This document shows positions 56,032-64,000 of a DNA stretch of 64,000 bases, one piece after another; positions within the stretch are counted from its first letter, which is position 1, and each line of letters starts with the position of its first letter. Below the pieces are notes generated by a model, which worked only from the letters and a program-made list of their open reading frames with translations, was not told the DNA's origin and did not search any database. Made by a program: the position numbers and the translations under genes. The DNA comes from Lachnospiraceae bacterium (GTDB lineage: Bacteria > Bacillota > Clostridia > Lachnospirales > Lachnospiraceae): contig JAEEUS010000001.1 in assembly GCA_016290615.1 (NCBI GenBank), positions 62,001-126,000 on the forward strand, in the 5' to 3' direction.

Positions 56032-56071
56032 TTATATAAGCCTCCTTTCATGTGATATTAGATAAAAAGGC

Positions 56072-56338
<267 letters not shown>

Positions 56339-56379
56339 CTAAAATGTATGTTGAAGTTGTATTATTCACAAATAACAAA

Positions 56380-57099
56380 TTACTCCGTAGTCATCGCATC
56401 CGAAATGTATGTCATGGTCAGCATACAGAATACGTATGTCTGTATCGCTCCCGAGAACATATCGAAGTATACATGCAGAGCAGCCGGCCATATAATGGCT
56501 ATCTTGCTGAGCAGTCCGTATATCAGAGCCATCATAACCGTTCCGGAAAGAATGTTGGCGAACAGACGAAGCGAGATCGAAATCGGCACCGCTATATCAC
56601 CGATAACATTGATCGGAGCCCAGAATACCCACGGATCACACAGTCCCTTGATGAAGCCTGATACCTTCTGGTACTTGAGCTTGTTGAAAAAGATAAGGGT
56701 AAATGTCATGATACCCAGCGGAAGCGTGGTTCCGTAGTCGGCAGTCGGTGGACGCAATCCTAAAAGTCCCGACAGATTGCTCACCAGTATGAAAATGAAT
56801 ATGGTGCCGATGTAATTTCTGAAATTAGCACCGTTCTTACCCATAGTGCCGTCTACCATACCGTCGAGAAGTTCAACTATCAGTTCAATGAAATTCTGGA
56901 ATCCCTCCGGTACCTCATCGGCATGCTTCATCTTGCGTCCCGCAAGAAAGCCGAACAGCATAAGTGAAAGAAGCACTATAAGGCAACATACATGAGTGGT
57001 CGTTATCCATACCTGATGACCGAAGAAGCTGTATGAAAAAATGCCGTGTATCATAAAGTCGACTTCTTTATCGGCGGACAACAGTATTCCCATGTCCAT
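56380..57099 (-). CDS. atpB: ATP synthase F0 subunit a
   Basis: 239 residues, five to six membrane helices. The essential Arg lies in ISLRLFANILSGTVMM; GLRPPTADYGTTLPLGIM is in the usual region after helix 3. Strong ribosome site TAAGGAGGTGAAC. Confidence 0.96.
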   Translation of the reverse strand: MDMGILLSADKEVDFMIHGIFSYSFFGHQVWITTTHVCCLIVLLSLMLFGFLAGRKMKHADEVPEGFQNFIELIVELLDGMVDGTMGKNGANFRNYIGTIFIFILVSNLSGLLGLRPPTADYGTTLPLGIMTFTLIFFNKLKYQKVSGFIKGLCDPWVFWAPINVIGDIAVPISISLRLFANILSGTVMMALIYGLLSKIAIIWPAALHVYFDMFSGAIQTYVFCMLTMTYISDAMTTE

Positions 57100-57116
57100 A
57101 TGTTCACCTCCTTAAA

Positions 57117-57524
57117 TCATTTAGAATTCTTATGTAAAAATCTGCTTACAAACGGCTGCAGGTACGCACCCGCCTTCAGACTCATTATCCCTAGAAAGGC
57201 AGCCAGAGGATATGCAAAATCACTCAGGCATACACCCGCAAAGACGATAAGTATCACCGCATACCTTATAAGGTTATGCTTTATCGCAAACGTCCTTGCC
57301 GCTCCCTCGTTATCGGCGTTTAATGTGAGATTCTTATTTAGGCTCCACCACATGTGATAGGCACATGCAAGTGCGAGCAGAACCCCTATCCAAAGCCCTA
57401 TCGAATAAGCAGACATGCTCTTTACAAAGAACATGCCTCCCAACTGAGCAAGCACACCAAAAGCCAGTATACCGATCAGAAGCTCTTTTAATGTGTCGTC
57501 GATCTTCCCAGTCTGGTTGCTCAT
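57117..57524 (-). CDS. ATP synthase-associated membrane protein (AtpI-like)
   Basis: 135 residues with four predicted membrane helices (about residues 13-32, 40-60, 85-102 and 105-118) and a short charged N-terminus. Position between atpZ-like and atpB genes is that of AtpI/ATP-synthase I, which assists c-ring assembly. Sequence conservation in this family is poor, so the call rests on size, topology and context. Overlaps the upstream gene by four bases. Confidence 0.7.
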   Translation of the reverse strand: MSNQTGKIDDTLKELLIGILAFGVLAQLGGMFFVKSMSAYSIGLWIGVLLALACAYHMWWSLNKNLTLNADNEGAARTFAIKHNLIRYAVILIVFAGVCLSDFAYPLAAFLGIMSLKAGAYLQPFVSRFLHKNSK

Positions 57525-57748
57525 GAATCGGAATCCTCATCTTTGCCGTAGGTCTTGCGAGCAAGTATGTAGATATTGCGGCCTCCGGCTATCGCTCCGA
57601 TAAAAAACAGCACAACAAACCAGAACTGAGTACCGAAGTATCTGTCGATGTAATAACCGACGAACGAGCACATACATATCGGTACTAACATATTTACCGC
57701 AAACTGTGTAACAAAAGTTAATATCTTGAAATTATTACGTTTATTCAC
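57521..57748 (-). CDS. small AtpZ-like membrane protein
   Basis: 75 residues, two membrane helices with the pattern LVPICMCSFVGYYIDRYFGTQFWFVVLFFIGAIAGGRNIYIL that fits the AtpZ/UncI-like proteins at the head of many atp operons. GTG start at 57748; a GAAGG lies at a plausible distance upstream. First gene of the operon; a sigma-A promoter is 25 bp upstream of the start. Confidence 0.75.
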   Translation of the reverse strand: MNKRNNFKILTFVTQFAVNMLVPICMCSFVGYYIDRYFGTQFWFVVLFFIGAIAGGRNIYILARKTYGKDEDSDS

Positions 57749-57776
57749 ACCCGCAAACCTTCACACAATTAGATAT

Positions 57777-57805
57777 ATTATACATTAATTGGAATTTAGT
57801 GTAAA
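57777..57805 (-). promoter_or_regulatory. sigma-A promoter of the atp operon
   Basis: Minus strand: -35 TTTACA (57800-57805), 17-nt spacer, -10 TATAAT (57777-57782). Predicted start near 57770. Confidence 0.75.
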
Positions 57806-57839
57806 GGAATTGTAGGGCTTTTTTGAGAATTCATCCATG

Positions 57840-57868
57840 TTGACTGAAAGCGCCTTTTTTAGTAATAT
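57840..57868 (+). promoter_or_regulatory. sigma-A promoter of the DUF402 gene
   Basis: -35 TTGACT (57840-57845), 17-nt spacer, -10 TAATAT (57863-57868). Back to back with the atp promoter. Confidence 0.6.
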
Positions 57869-57893
57869 TTAAGGGACAGGGGAGGGTCTTGAT

Positions 57894-58370
57894 ATGGATT
57901 ATCCTGTACTTTATCGCAAGCGCCTCATACCGGAGGAATGCATACCATTAAAGGACGATATCATCCTGTATATGGATGACGAGATCATCGTTACAAAGTG
58001 GAACACCTTAAAGCCAAGAAAGGATTTTCACCACGGCTATTCATGCTATTTTCTGAAAGAAGGCTACAAGGTGAGCAAGTTTTTGGCCGAAGATGATTCT
58101 CTTGTCTACTGGTACTGCGATATCGTCACATATCTGTGGGACAGAGCGTTAAACACGCTGACTGTCGTGGATCTTCTGGCAGACGTTATAGTAAAGCCCG
58201 ACGGCAAGATGAATGTCATAGACATAGACGAGCTGTGCGAGGCAAAGGAAAAGCTTTTGATAAACGATCAGCAGTTTTTCATATCAGTCAAGCAGCTGGG
58301 AGCTCTGATAAAGCTTATACAGGACGGAAACTTCTCCTTACTTACAGACAGATTAAAAGAGCATATCTAG
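57894..58370 (+). CDS. DUF402-domain protein
   Basis: 158 residues, soluble. The DUF402 core is WYCDIVTYLWDRALNTLTVVDLLADVIVKPDGKMNVIDIDELCEAK, with the conserved Trp-Tyr-x-Asp and the Asp-x-Asp-Glu near residue 100-115. Some Gram-positive members hydrolyse nucleoside tri- or diphosphates, but that cannot be shown here. GGGGAGGG ribosome site, own promoter, own terminator: a single-gene unit divergent from atp. Confidence 0.85.
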   Translation: MDYPVLYRKRLIPEECIPLKDDIILYMDDEIIVTKWNTLKPRKDFHHGYSCYFLKEGYKVSKFLAEDDSLVYWYCDIVTYLWDRALNTLTVVDLLADVIVKPDGKMNVIDIDELCEAKEKLLINDQQFFISVKQLGALIKLIQDGNFSLLTDRLKEHI

Positions 58371-58377
58371 ATACATA

Positions 58378-58408
58378 AAAAAAGAAACGGTCTACCGTTT
58401 CTTTTTTT
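58378..58408 (+). terminator. rho-independent terminator of the DUF402 gene
   Basis: Stem AAAGAAACGG (58381-58390), loop TCTA, CCGTTTCTTT (58395-58404), then TTTT. Confidence 0.9.
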
Positions 58409-58432
58409 GTTACAGAATTGTTACACACAGTC

Positions 58433-58560
58433 TGATAATATACACTTGCAAGGTGATTTAAGAAATAAATCTTTTATTTCCGAATTGTGAACGTCGAAGT
58501 GACGTAACAAGAAAATATACTCCCCCTTTATAGGTCGTTCAGCAATGGGCGACCTTTTCC
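58433..58560 (+). ncRNA. possible small RNA (promoter to terminator)
   Basis: An extended -10 (TG-A-TAATAT, 58433-58441) lies 25 nt past the DUF402 terminator; no good -35. About 85 nt downstream is a stem AGGTCGTTC / GGGCGACCT (58532-58555, loop AGCAAT) followed by TTTT. Two of its pairs are G-U on the plus strand and would be mismatches on the minus strand, so it fits a plus-strand transcript. An AT-rich hairpin (58462-58480) and an imperfect palindrome (58485-58511) lie between. No ORF with a ribosome site was seen. Alternative: the stem ends the minus gene, or nothing is transcribed. Confidence 0.3.
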
Positions 58561-58567
58561 CTTGTCT

Positions 58568-59731
58568 TTAATAGAATATATGTCCGCCTATCTGAATACC
58601 ACTCAGGCCCTCGATGGGGGTTCTGAAGTAAACGCATGTCCCGACATTTGTCTGTCCGCTCATTGCAGCATCCGCAGCACTGTAGCATGCATCTGTCGCC
58701 CTGCCTTCTGCAAGCGCAAGGGCAAGTCTTCCGCTTCCCACAGGTGAAAACTGCTTGTTCTGATAAATCACTCCGACAACCGTATCGGGATATACCGATG
58801 AAAGAACACGGTTTATTACTACAGCGCCAACGGCAACCTGTCCTTCATAAGGCTGGTTACCCGCTTCGCAGTAGATCAGATTGGCCAGCAGATATCTGTC
58901 TCCCTCTTCAAAATTTACTTCGGAGATGTCTCTCCACTTTGACTGGGCAGCAAGCTTTGACATCCTGATCTCTTCTTCGAGCTTTTTCTTTAATGCAGCG
59001 ATGTCGGCTTCCTCTTCAGCGGCCTTTGCTTCATATGCAGCCGCCACAGCCTCGGCATCCTTTATCTGGCCCGAATAGTTCTTGATGCTTGATGCAGTCG
59101 CATTTACATATCCCGTAACCTTTTCCTGTTCCGCGACAACATCCTCGTGAAGCTTGTCAAGCTCCGCTTTCTCATCCTTAAGTCTGGCTTCGGTGTCTTC
59201 AATGCTTATCCTGGTAGCCTCGAGCTCATCCTTCATCTTTTTGTCGTAGGATGAGAGGCTCTCAATATAGTCATTCTTGTTGAGAAGATCCGCAAAGTTC
59301 TTTGCCGAAAAGATCATCTCGGTAAACATGAAGTCCTGCTTTTCATACATGAACTGTATGCGCTTTTTCATAGCCGCATACTGATCCGCCTCGAGCTGCT
59401 TTGCGATCTCAAGATCGGACTGTGTCTGCTCGATCTCGGCTTCCTTGTCCTCAATCCTTCCTTCAAGATCGGCAAGATTGTTGCTCACCTCTTCAAGCTG
59501 ATCGTTAAGCTGAGCCAGTTCACCCTGAAGCGAATGCTTTACATCATTGAGGTCATCAATATTCTCTTTTGTCTCATTAAGGTTTTTCTTTGTTTCCTCG
59601 TGCTGCTGCTGAGCCTTCTCAAGTTTTTCTCTTGTGGTCTCGGCATAGGAATCAAAGCAAGGCAATGCAGAAAAATACATGGTCACCGTTAGCAAAACGG
59701 CTACTGCCTTAAGAGATCGTCTCCTGACCAT
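58568..59731 (-). CDS. secreted cell-wall hydrolase, coiled coil plus SleB/CwlJ domain
   Basis: 387 residues. Signal peptide (1-30, ending SYA), a long coiled coil of the CwlO/PcsB type (about 31-265) and a C-terminal hydrolase domain of the SleB/CwlJ (Hydrolase_2) family with the likely catalytic Glu289 in NLIYCEAGNQPYEGQVAVGAVVINRV. Coiled coils of this type link wall hydrolases to FtsEX. Acts on peptidoglycan outside the membrane. Last gene of a seven-gene operon, eight bases behind comEB. Confidence 0.88.
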   Translation of the reverse strand: MVRRRSLKAVAVLLTVTMYFSALPCFDSYAETTREKLEKAQQQHEETKKNLNETKENIDDLNDVKHSLQGELAQLNDQLEEVSNNLADLEGRIEDKEAEIEQTQSDLEIAKQLEADQYAAMKKRIQFMYEKQDFMFTEMIFSAKNFADLLNKNDYIESLSSYDKKMKDELEATRISIEDTEARLKDEKAELDKLHEDVVAEQEKVTGYVNATASSIKNYSGQIKDAEAVAAAYEAKAAEEEADIAALKKKLEEEIRMSKLAAQSKWRDISEVNFEEGDRYLLANLIYCEAGNQPYEGQVAVGAVVINRVLSSVYPDTVVGVIYQNKQFSPVGSGRLALALAEGRATDACYSAADAAMSGQTNVGTCVYFRTPIEGLSGIQIGGHIFY

Positions 59732-59739
59732 AAAAACTC

Positions 59740-60225
59740 CTAAACATCAATGGTTATCTGTCTTCCGCTGTGCTGATATTTTATATACTTTACACCCGCA
59801 GCATCAAACATCCTCTTTGAAGCGATATTTCCGGGTGTGTTTATATATTTGTCGCTGTCATATATGACAGTCTTTATACCGCTCTGAATGATAGCCTTTG
59901 CGCACTCGTTGCACGGGAACAGCGAAACATAGAGCTTTGCTCCCGCAAGTCCGCCGTTTCCTCCCCGATAGTTTAATATCGCATTGAGTTCGCTGTGGGT
60001 CACATATGCATACTTTGTCTCAAGTACGTCACCATCTCTCTCCCACGGAAAATCCTCATCGGAGCATCCGTTGGGAAATCCGTTGTAACCCATGGACAGG
60101 ATCTTGTTATCCTCGCTCACTATACAGGCTCCGACCTGTGTGTTGGGATCCTTTGATCTCATTCCCGCAAGCTTGGATACACCCATAAAGTATTCGTCCC
60201 ATTTAATGTAGTCGGTTCTTTTCAT
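59740..60225 (-). CDS. deoxycytidylate deaminase-like (ComEB)
   Basis: 161 residues, cytidine-deaminase fold with the zinc site HSELN (His77, Glu79) and PCNEC (Cys105, Cys108). Converts dCMP to dUMP, a precursor of dTTP. 12 nt behind upp. Complete. ComEB is the Bacillus name for such proteins; competence involvement is not implied. Confidence 0.93.
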   Translation of the reverse strand: MKRTDYIKWDEYFMGVSKLAGMRSKDPNTQVGACIVSEDNKILSMGYNGFPNGCSDEDFPWERDGDVLETKYAYVTHSELNAILNYRGGNGGLAGAKLYVSLFPCNECAKAIIQSGIKTVIYDSDKYINTPGNIASKRMFDAAGVKYIKYQHSGRQITIDV

Positions 60226-60237
60226 ATCCTGTCCTCT

Positions 60238-60867
60238 TTACTTGGTTCCGAATATCCTGTCGCCGGCATCTCCCAGACCCGGAACGATGTATGCGTTCTC
60301 GTTTAGCTTTTCATCCTTTGCTCCGACATAAATGTCAACATCGGGATGAGCCTTCTGCATAGCCTCGATTCCTTCAGGAGCTGCGATTATGCACATGAAA
60401 TGAACCTTCTTGCAACCCTTGTCCTTAAGCATCTGTATAGCAGAAACTGCCGATCCGCCTGTAGCGAGCATAGGATCTACAACAAATACCTCTCTTTCGG
60501 CGCAGTCAGCCGGAAGCTTGCAGTAATACTCTATCGGAAGGTGTGTCTCGGGATCTCTGTAAAGGCCTATATGTCCGATCTTTGCCGCAGGGATGAGCGA
60601 GAGCATTCCGTCAACCATTCCAAGACCCGCTCTGAGGATCGGAACGATAGCCATCTTCTTGCCCTTAAGTGTTTTAGCCGTAGTCTTGCATATGGGTGTC
60701 TCGATCTCGACTTCCTCAAGTTCAAGGTCCCTTGTTGCCTCGTAACATATGAGCATTGCTATCTCGGAGATCGTCTGTCTGAAATCCTTTGTACCGGTAT
60801 CAAGTCTTCTGATATAACCGATCTTGTGCTGAATGAGCGGATGATCCATGATCACTAATTTTGCCAT
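60238..60867 (-). CDS. upp: uracil phosphoribosyltransferase
   Basis: 209 residues. PRPP loop [28 protein letters not shown] and the C-terminal [17 protein letters not shown] are family signatures. Salvages uracil to UMP. 19 nt behind rpiB. Complements the de novo pyr genes at 3.2-6.3 kb. Confidence 0.97.
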   Translation of the reverse strand: MAKLVIMDHPLIQHKIGYIRRLDTGTKDFRQTISEIAMLICYEATRDLELEEVEIETPICKTTAKTLKGKKMAIVPILRAGLGMVDGMLSLIPAAKIGHIGLYRDPETHLPIEYYCKLPADCAEREVFVVDPMLATGGSAVSAIQMLKDKGCKKVHFMCIIAAPEGIEAMQKAHPDVDIYVGAKDEKLNENAYIVPGLGDAGDRIFGTK

Positions 60868-60886
60868 CTTTTTTACCCCCTGATAA

Positions 60887-61318
60887 TCAATTGTTTTCTA
60901 TAAGATCTACCCTGCGCTGATGTCTCTCTTCACCGGAGAACTCAGTATCCAGGAAAGTATCCACTATCTCGTTTGCCATCATGGGACCGATAAGTGCCGC
61001 TCCCATCGCAAGTATGTTTGCATCGTTATGAAGTCTGGTCATCTTTGCTGACAGAGGCTCGCTGCACAGTGCGCATCTGATCCCCTTTGTCTTGTTTGCG
61101 GTCATAGAAATTCCTATGCCTGTTGTGCAGATGACTATTCCTTTTTCACAGCTGCCGTCAGCAACAGCCTCGGCAACGGCATGTCCGTAGACAGGATAAT
61201 CGCATGAACTCTTGTCGTAGCAGCCGTAGTCCTTGCAGTCGATTCCCCTTTCCTCAAGGTGCTTGATGACGGACATCTTAAGATCATATCCGCCGTGATC
61301 GCTTCCAATAGCTATCAT
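60887..61318 (-). CDS. rpiB: ribose-5-phosphate isomerase B
   Basis: 143 residues, RpiB/LacAB fold with [34 protein letters not shown] and [12 protein letters not shown]. Interconverts ribulose- and ribose-5-phosphate, feeding PRPP synthesis. 20 nt behind tsaC. Confidence 0.95.
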   Translation of the reverse strand: MIAIGSDHGGYDLKMSVIKHLEERGIDCKDYGCYDKSSCDYPVYGHAVAEAVADGSCEKGIVICTTGIGISMTANKTKGIRCALCSEPLSAKMTRLHNDANILAMGAALIGPMMANEIVDTFLDTEFSGEERHQRRVDLIENN

Positions 61319-61338
61319 CGTTTAACCCTCCAAACTGT

Positions 61339-62388
61339 CTAAATATGTATAACGTGATGACCTGCCGCCTTAAGCAGCCGGTTCATTATTGCCTGTCCTA
61401 TGCCTGCGCTGTCAAAACTCTCGCTGTAGATGATATCGATGTTCTCATCATCACATTCCCTGAGTATAGTATACAGCCTGTGCGCGATGATGTCTTCATC
61501 ATTTCTGCTCCCGATGCTCTTTATAATGCCTGCATCATATCTGTCCGCATTCTCATCCGTTGCTATAACGCAGACTTTCTTATCCTTGCCTTCAGCTTCC
61601 CTTGCCAGTTCATTGATCCTTTCGATGACTTCTTTAGCTTTTCCGTCAACTATGGTCAGATCGCCTTTAGGGGCGTAATGCCTGTATTTCATTCCCGGAG
61701 CCTTGGGTCTTTCCTTGCAGTCTCCGTCAAGAATGGTTTTGTCGACATCAACCTGTCCCAGAACTTCTTTTAACTGTTCCAAGGTTATATATCCCGGTCG
61801 CAGCAATACGGGTATCTCGCCAGTCAGATCGACGATAGTAGATTCAAGACCGATGCCGCTGTCCCCGCCGTCTATGATCATATCGATCCTTCCGTCCATG
61901 TCCTGAATGACATATTTTGCACTCGTGGGACTGGGTTTTCCGGAGATGTTGGCACTGGGAGCGGCTATATATCCGCCTGCTGCCTTAATAAACGCCGCAG
62001 CTGTCTTATGCACGGGCATCCTTATCGCAACACTGTCAAGTCCCCCGGTCGTCTCAAACGGCACCCTGTCAGACTTTTTCAGTATCATAGTCAAAGGTCC
62101 CGGCCAGAATCTGTCGGCAAGCTTTTTTGCATTTTCTGTCACTTTAAGGACGATAGCATCCATGTCCTTAATATCCGCAATATGAACGATCAGCGGATTG
62201 TCACTGGGTCTTCCCTTTGCCGCATAGATCTTTTTACTAGAATCACTGCTTAAAGCATCTCCTCCGAGTCCGTATACCGTCTCTGTAGGGAATGCTACCA
62301 GACCTCCGTCTTTTATTATCTGTCCGGCCTGCTTTATCAGTTCTTCGTCAATATTTTCTTCGTCTATCTTTATTATCTTAGTGTTCAT
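61339..62388 (-). CDS. tsaC: L-threonylcarbamoyladenylate synthase (YrdC-Sua5 form)
   Basis: 349 residues: an N-terminal YrdC domain (GGLVAFPTETVYGLGGDAL, KGRPSDNPLIVHI, WPGPLTMIL, AAPSANISGKPSPTSA) and the C-terminal Sua5 domain that distinguishes YwlC/Sua5 from the short TsaC. Makes threonylcarbamoyl-AMP for t6A37 in tRNA. TrmO at 20898-21353 would act downstream of this modification. Two bases behind the acyltransferase gene. Confidence 0.95.
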   Translation of the reverse strand: MNTKIIKIDEENIDEELIKQAGQIIKDGGLVAFPTETVYGLGGDALSSDSSKKIYAAKGRPSDNPLIVHIADIKDMDAIVLKVTENAKKLADRFWPGPLTMILKKSDRVPFETTGGLDSVAIRMPVHKTAAAFIKAAGGYIAAPSANISGKPSPTSAKYVIQDMDGRIDMIIDGGDSGIGLESTIVDLTGEIPVLLRPGYITLEQLKEVLGQVDVDKTILDGDCKERPKAPGMKYRHYAPKGDLTIVDGKAKEVIERINELAREAEGKDKKVCVIATDENADRYDAGIIKSIGSRNDEDIIAHRLYTILRECDDENIDIIYSESFDSAGIGQAIMNRLLKAAGHHVIHI

Positions 62389-62390
62389 AG

Positions 62391-63488
62391 TTACTGCCTG
62401 TTACTATCCTTTTTTGCAAAGGCATTAAACACGCCGTCTCTTACAAGATCGATCAGTGATCCGATGATAAATACGATGATGACACAGACAAGCATGTGGA
62501 ATATCTGCCACCATTTTCCCTGTGCACTGTCTATGAGCAGAAGATGCTGCCACTTTTCTCTCAATACAATATTATCATGGATAAGGTATACGCCAAATGT
62601 ATACTTTGCTATTTTGTTTATCCACGGGCGGTGTCCTATTTCCATATTCGCAAAGAGCGCAAACAGGCCGATGCTCGCGATAAGTACCGTGACATAGTTA
62701 TAGCAGTATGTCATGTCCATATAGTATTCAAGCTTTCCCGTGCTTTTTACAATGAAGGAGAATGCAAAAGCGATCACAAATGTGATAATGCTGAATGCCA
62801 CATATATCACAAGACCGAATCTTGCCGTTTCCTTTTTGGTCTTGTTTTCTGTAAAAGGCAGGCCGTATGTCCTTATATATCCTCCGATGAGGTAAAGGAT
62901 AATGAACCATATCATATCATTGCCGTATTTATCCCACGGGATCAGATACGGATTGATCGATTTGAACCCGCAAAATACTGCTAAGAGCGCAAGAAGCACT
63001 GTCCTGTAGCTGTTCTTGTCAAGCTTTGATATCGCGGCATTCAAAACGTAGGATATCAGATAGAGCATTATGTATGCGGTCGCAAACCAGTAATGTTCAT
63101 ATGTCACTGGTAAGAATATCTGCTGCTTTACAGACAGATCTGCGCCTTTAAGATCAAACAGGCCGAATGCAGACATCACAAGAGGTATGAGTATCGAGTA
63201 TGAAAGCACCTGCGCCCAGAGTCTTATGAGCTTTTTAATGCTCCATTTTGAGTCACCTGCAAAGTATCCGCTTATGAACACGTAGGCATTGACAGATGAA
63301 AGGCACAGAGCATAGATGATCCAGTAGATCACGTTTGTCATGCTGCTGTTAACAGAGAGCTTTTCGATCTTCATGCCCTTTGTCATGTAGTGCATTGCTA
63401 TGATCATGAGCATTGATATGATCCTTAAAAGCTCGAAGCCTGTCTGTCTGCTATTCTTTTTAATAGTCTGATTGTTGAAATCGCTCAT
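62391..63488 (-). CDS. acyltransferase-3 family membrane protein
   Basis: 365 residues, about ten membrane helices. N-terminal GFELLRIISMLMIIAMHY with the conserved Arg and His of acyltransferase-3 (OatA/WecH-type) enzymes. O-acetylates cell-surface sugars in related proteins. Two bases behind the glycosyltransferase-like gene, so the pair probably acts on a cell-surface polysaccharide or lipid. Confidence 0.9.
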   Translation of the reverse strand: MSDFNNQTIKKNSRQTGFELLRIISMLMIIAMHYMTKGMKIEKLSVNSSMTNVIYWIIYALCLSSVNAYVFISGYFAGDSKWSIKKLIRLWAQVLSYSILIPLVMSAFGLFDLKGADLSVKQQIFLPVTYEHYWFATAYIMLYLISYVLNAAISKLDKNSYRTVLLALLAVFCGFKSINPYLIPWDKYGNDMIWFIILYLIGGYIRTYGLPFTENKTKKETARFGLVIYVAFSIITFVIAFAFSFIVKSTGKLEYYMDMTYCYNYVTVLIASIGLFALFANMEIGHRPWINKIAKYTFGVYLIHDNIVLREKWQHLLLIDSAQGKWWQIFHMLVCVIIVFIIGSLIDLVRDGVFNAFAKKDSNRQ

Positions 63489-63490
63489 AT

Positions 63491-64000
63491 CTAAATCTGT
63501 TCGTTCTGTCTGTGGATCATCGGATCCTCATATTTATCCATGAAATCATTTCCCAGCATGATCTTTTCGTCGGCAAATTCTATCGCATCAACTACTGTAA
63601 ATATCGATACCACTCTGTCCATATGCATCTCATCATAGTAGTTCATCATCTCCATGGGGAAACGGCCGCGTATTACGATGCAGTCAGAGAAATCATCTGT
63701 ATCATAATCAAGAACATCTCTCGGGTGAGGCTTGATGAATGTTACAGCATCCTTTGCATACTCGTTTATGATATCTCTCATCATCCTCTTTCTCGTTTCA
63801 AGATCGCATACGGGATCTGACAATATCATGACCTTCTTTTTGTCAGAGCTTACATCACCTATCTGCTTAAGCAGCTGCTTTGGATTCTCCATAAAGATAT
63901 CTATCAGAAGATATCTGTCCTCTTTTGATACGTTTGAGATGAGATTTTTTCTGGGAACCTCTATATATGCATCATTCTTGTACTTGATGGCGTCAAGATT
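63491..64000 (-). CDS. C-terminal part of a glycosyltransferase-like protein (5' truncated by window edge)
   Basis: The frame is open without a stop to base 64000, so the ATG at 63892 is probably internal. About 170 residues are visible. KKKVMILSDPV, the phosphate/nucleotide-contact region FIKPHPRDVLDY and FPMEMMNYY resemble the C-terminal half of polysialyl/GT52-type glycosyltransferases (HP motif). Two bases ahead of the acyltransferase. Family call is tentative because the N-terminal half is missing. Confidence 0.55.
   Translation of the reverse strand, partial: NLDAIKYKNDAYIEVPRKNLISNVSKEDRYLLIDIFMENPKQLLKQIGDVSSDKKKVMILSDPVCDLETRKRMMRDIINEYAKDAVTFIKPHPRDVLDYDTDDFSDCIVIRGRFPMEMMNYYDEMHMDRVVSIFTVVDAIEFADEKIMLGNDFMDKYEDPMIHRQNEQI

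Noticed and set aside
58532-58555. Stem-loop as the terminator of the minus-strand cell-wall hydrolase gene
   Set aside because: On the minus strand the two G-U pairs become mismatches and the following bases are ATAAAGGG, so it is a poor minus-strand terminator; not fully excluded.

Overview
The window looks like a chromosomal segment of a low-to-moderate GC Gram-positive anaerobe of the Lachnospiraceae (Clostridia), closest in style to rumen Butyrivibrio/Pseudobutyrivibrio. This is inferred from gene content: class 1B PyrD/PyrK, SpoVG, DnaD/DnaI, GlgC/GlgD, a clostridial-type IleS under a T-box, and a c-subunit with a sodium-type motif. No tRNA, rRNA, CRISPR array, insertion sequence or prophage was found. 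Nearly all genes lie on the minus strand.

Layout. 1-3.2 kb: 3' end of an unknown plus-strand gene, then the minus operon ispE-gntR-DUF1934 behind a sigma-A promoter with a FadR-type palindrome, back to back with a plus-strand gene preceded by a sigma-28-like promoter. 3.2-6.3 kb: pyrC-pyrK-pyrD. 6.3-10.9 kb: plsC (plus), then a lipoprotein gene, ddl and murF (minus). 10.9-20.85 kb: an EF-loop protein, a heterodimeric ABC exporter, an ABC-2 exporter, a DUF3021/LytTR pair, a TetR regulator and a CrtI-like FAD oxidoreductase; three sets of candidate operators lie in this block. 20.9-24.2 kb: trmO, an EamA transporter (plus) and a hydroxy-acid dehydrogenase/TIM-barrel isomerase pair. 24.2-32.6 kb: an Ile T-box followed by ileS-glgP-aconitase-like hydratase with no visible internal terminator. 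32.5-39.4 kb: LD-carboxypeptidase, a BI-1 protein, and mfd-pth with a C39-like protease gene. 39.4-42.4 kb: glgC-glgD-spoVG with its own promoter, palindromes and terminator. 42.4-48.1 kb: dnaD-dnaI-prs-aquaporin, a cluster of DnaA-box-like 9-mers, and murC. 48.1-57.8 kb: an 841-residue membrane-anchored protein and the complete F-type ATP synthase operon. 57.9-58.6 kb: a DUF402 gene and a possible small RNA. 58.6-64 kb: a tightly packed minus operon of cell-wall hydrolase, comEB, upp, rpiB, tsaC, an acyltransferase and a truncated glycosyltransferase-like gene.

Most genes are housekeeping. The parts most likely to be new biology are: (1) the 20.85-12.0 kb block, where a TetR regulator with two perfect operators and a LytTR/DUF3021 pair with a two-copy LytTR-type direct repeat appear to control a FAD oxidoreductase and two ABC exporters; (2) six DnaA-box-like 9-mers upstream of dnaD-dnaI; (3) T-box control that may extend to glycogen phosphorylase and an aconitase-like enzyme; (4) a sodium-type c-ring; (5) two C39-protease-like proteins, one apparently intact and cytoplasmic, one apparently degenerate and membrane-anchored. 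All regulatory calls were made by reading the bases by eye; none was scored by a program.
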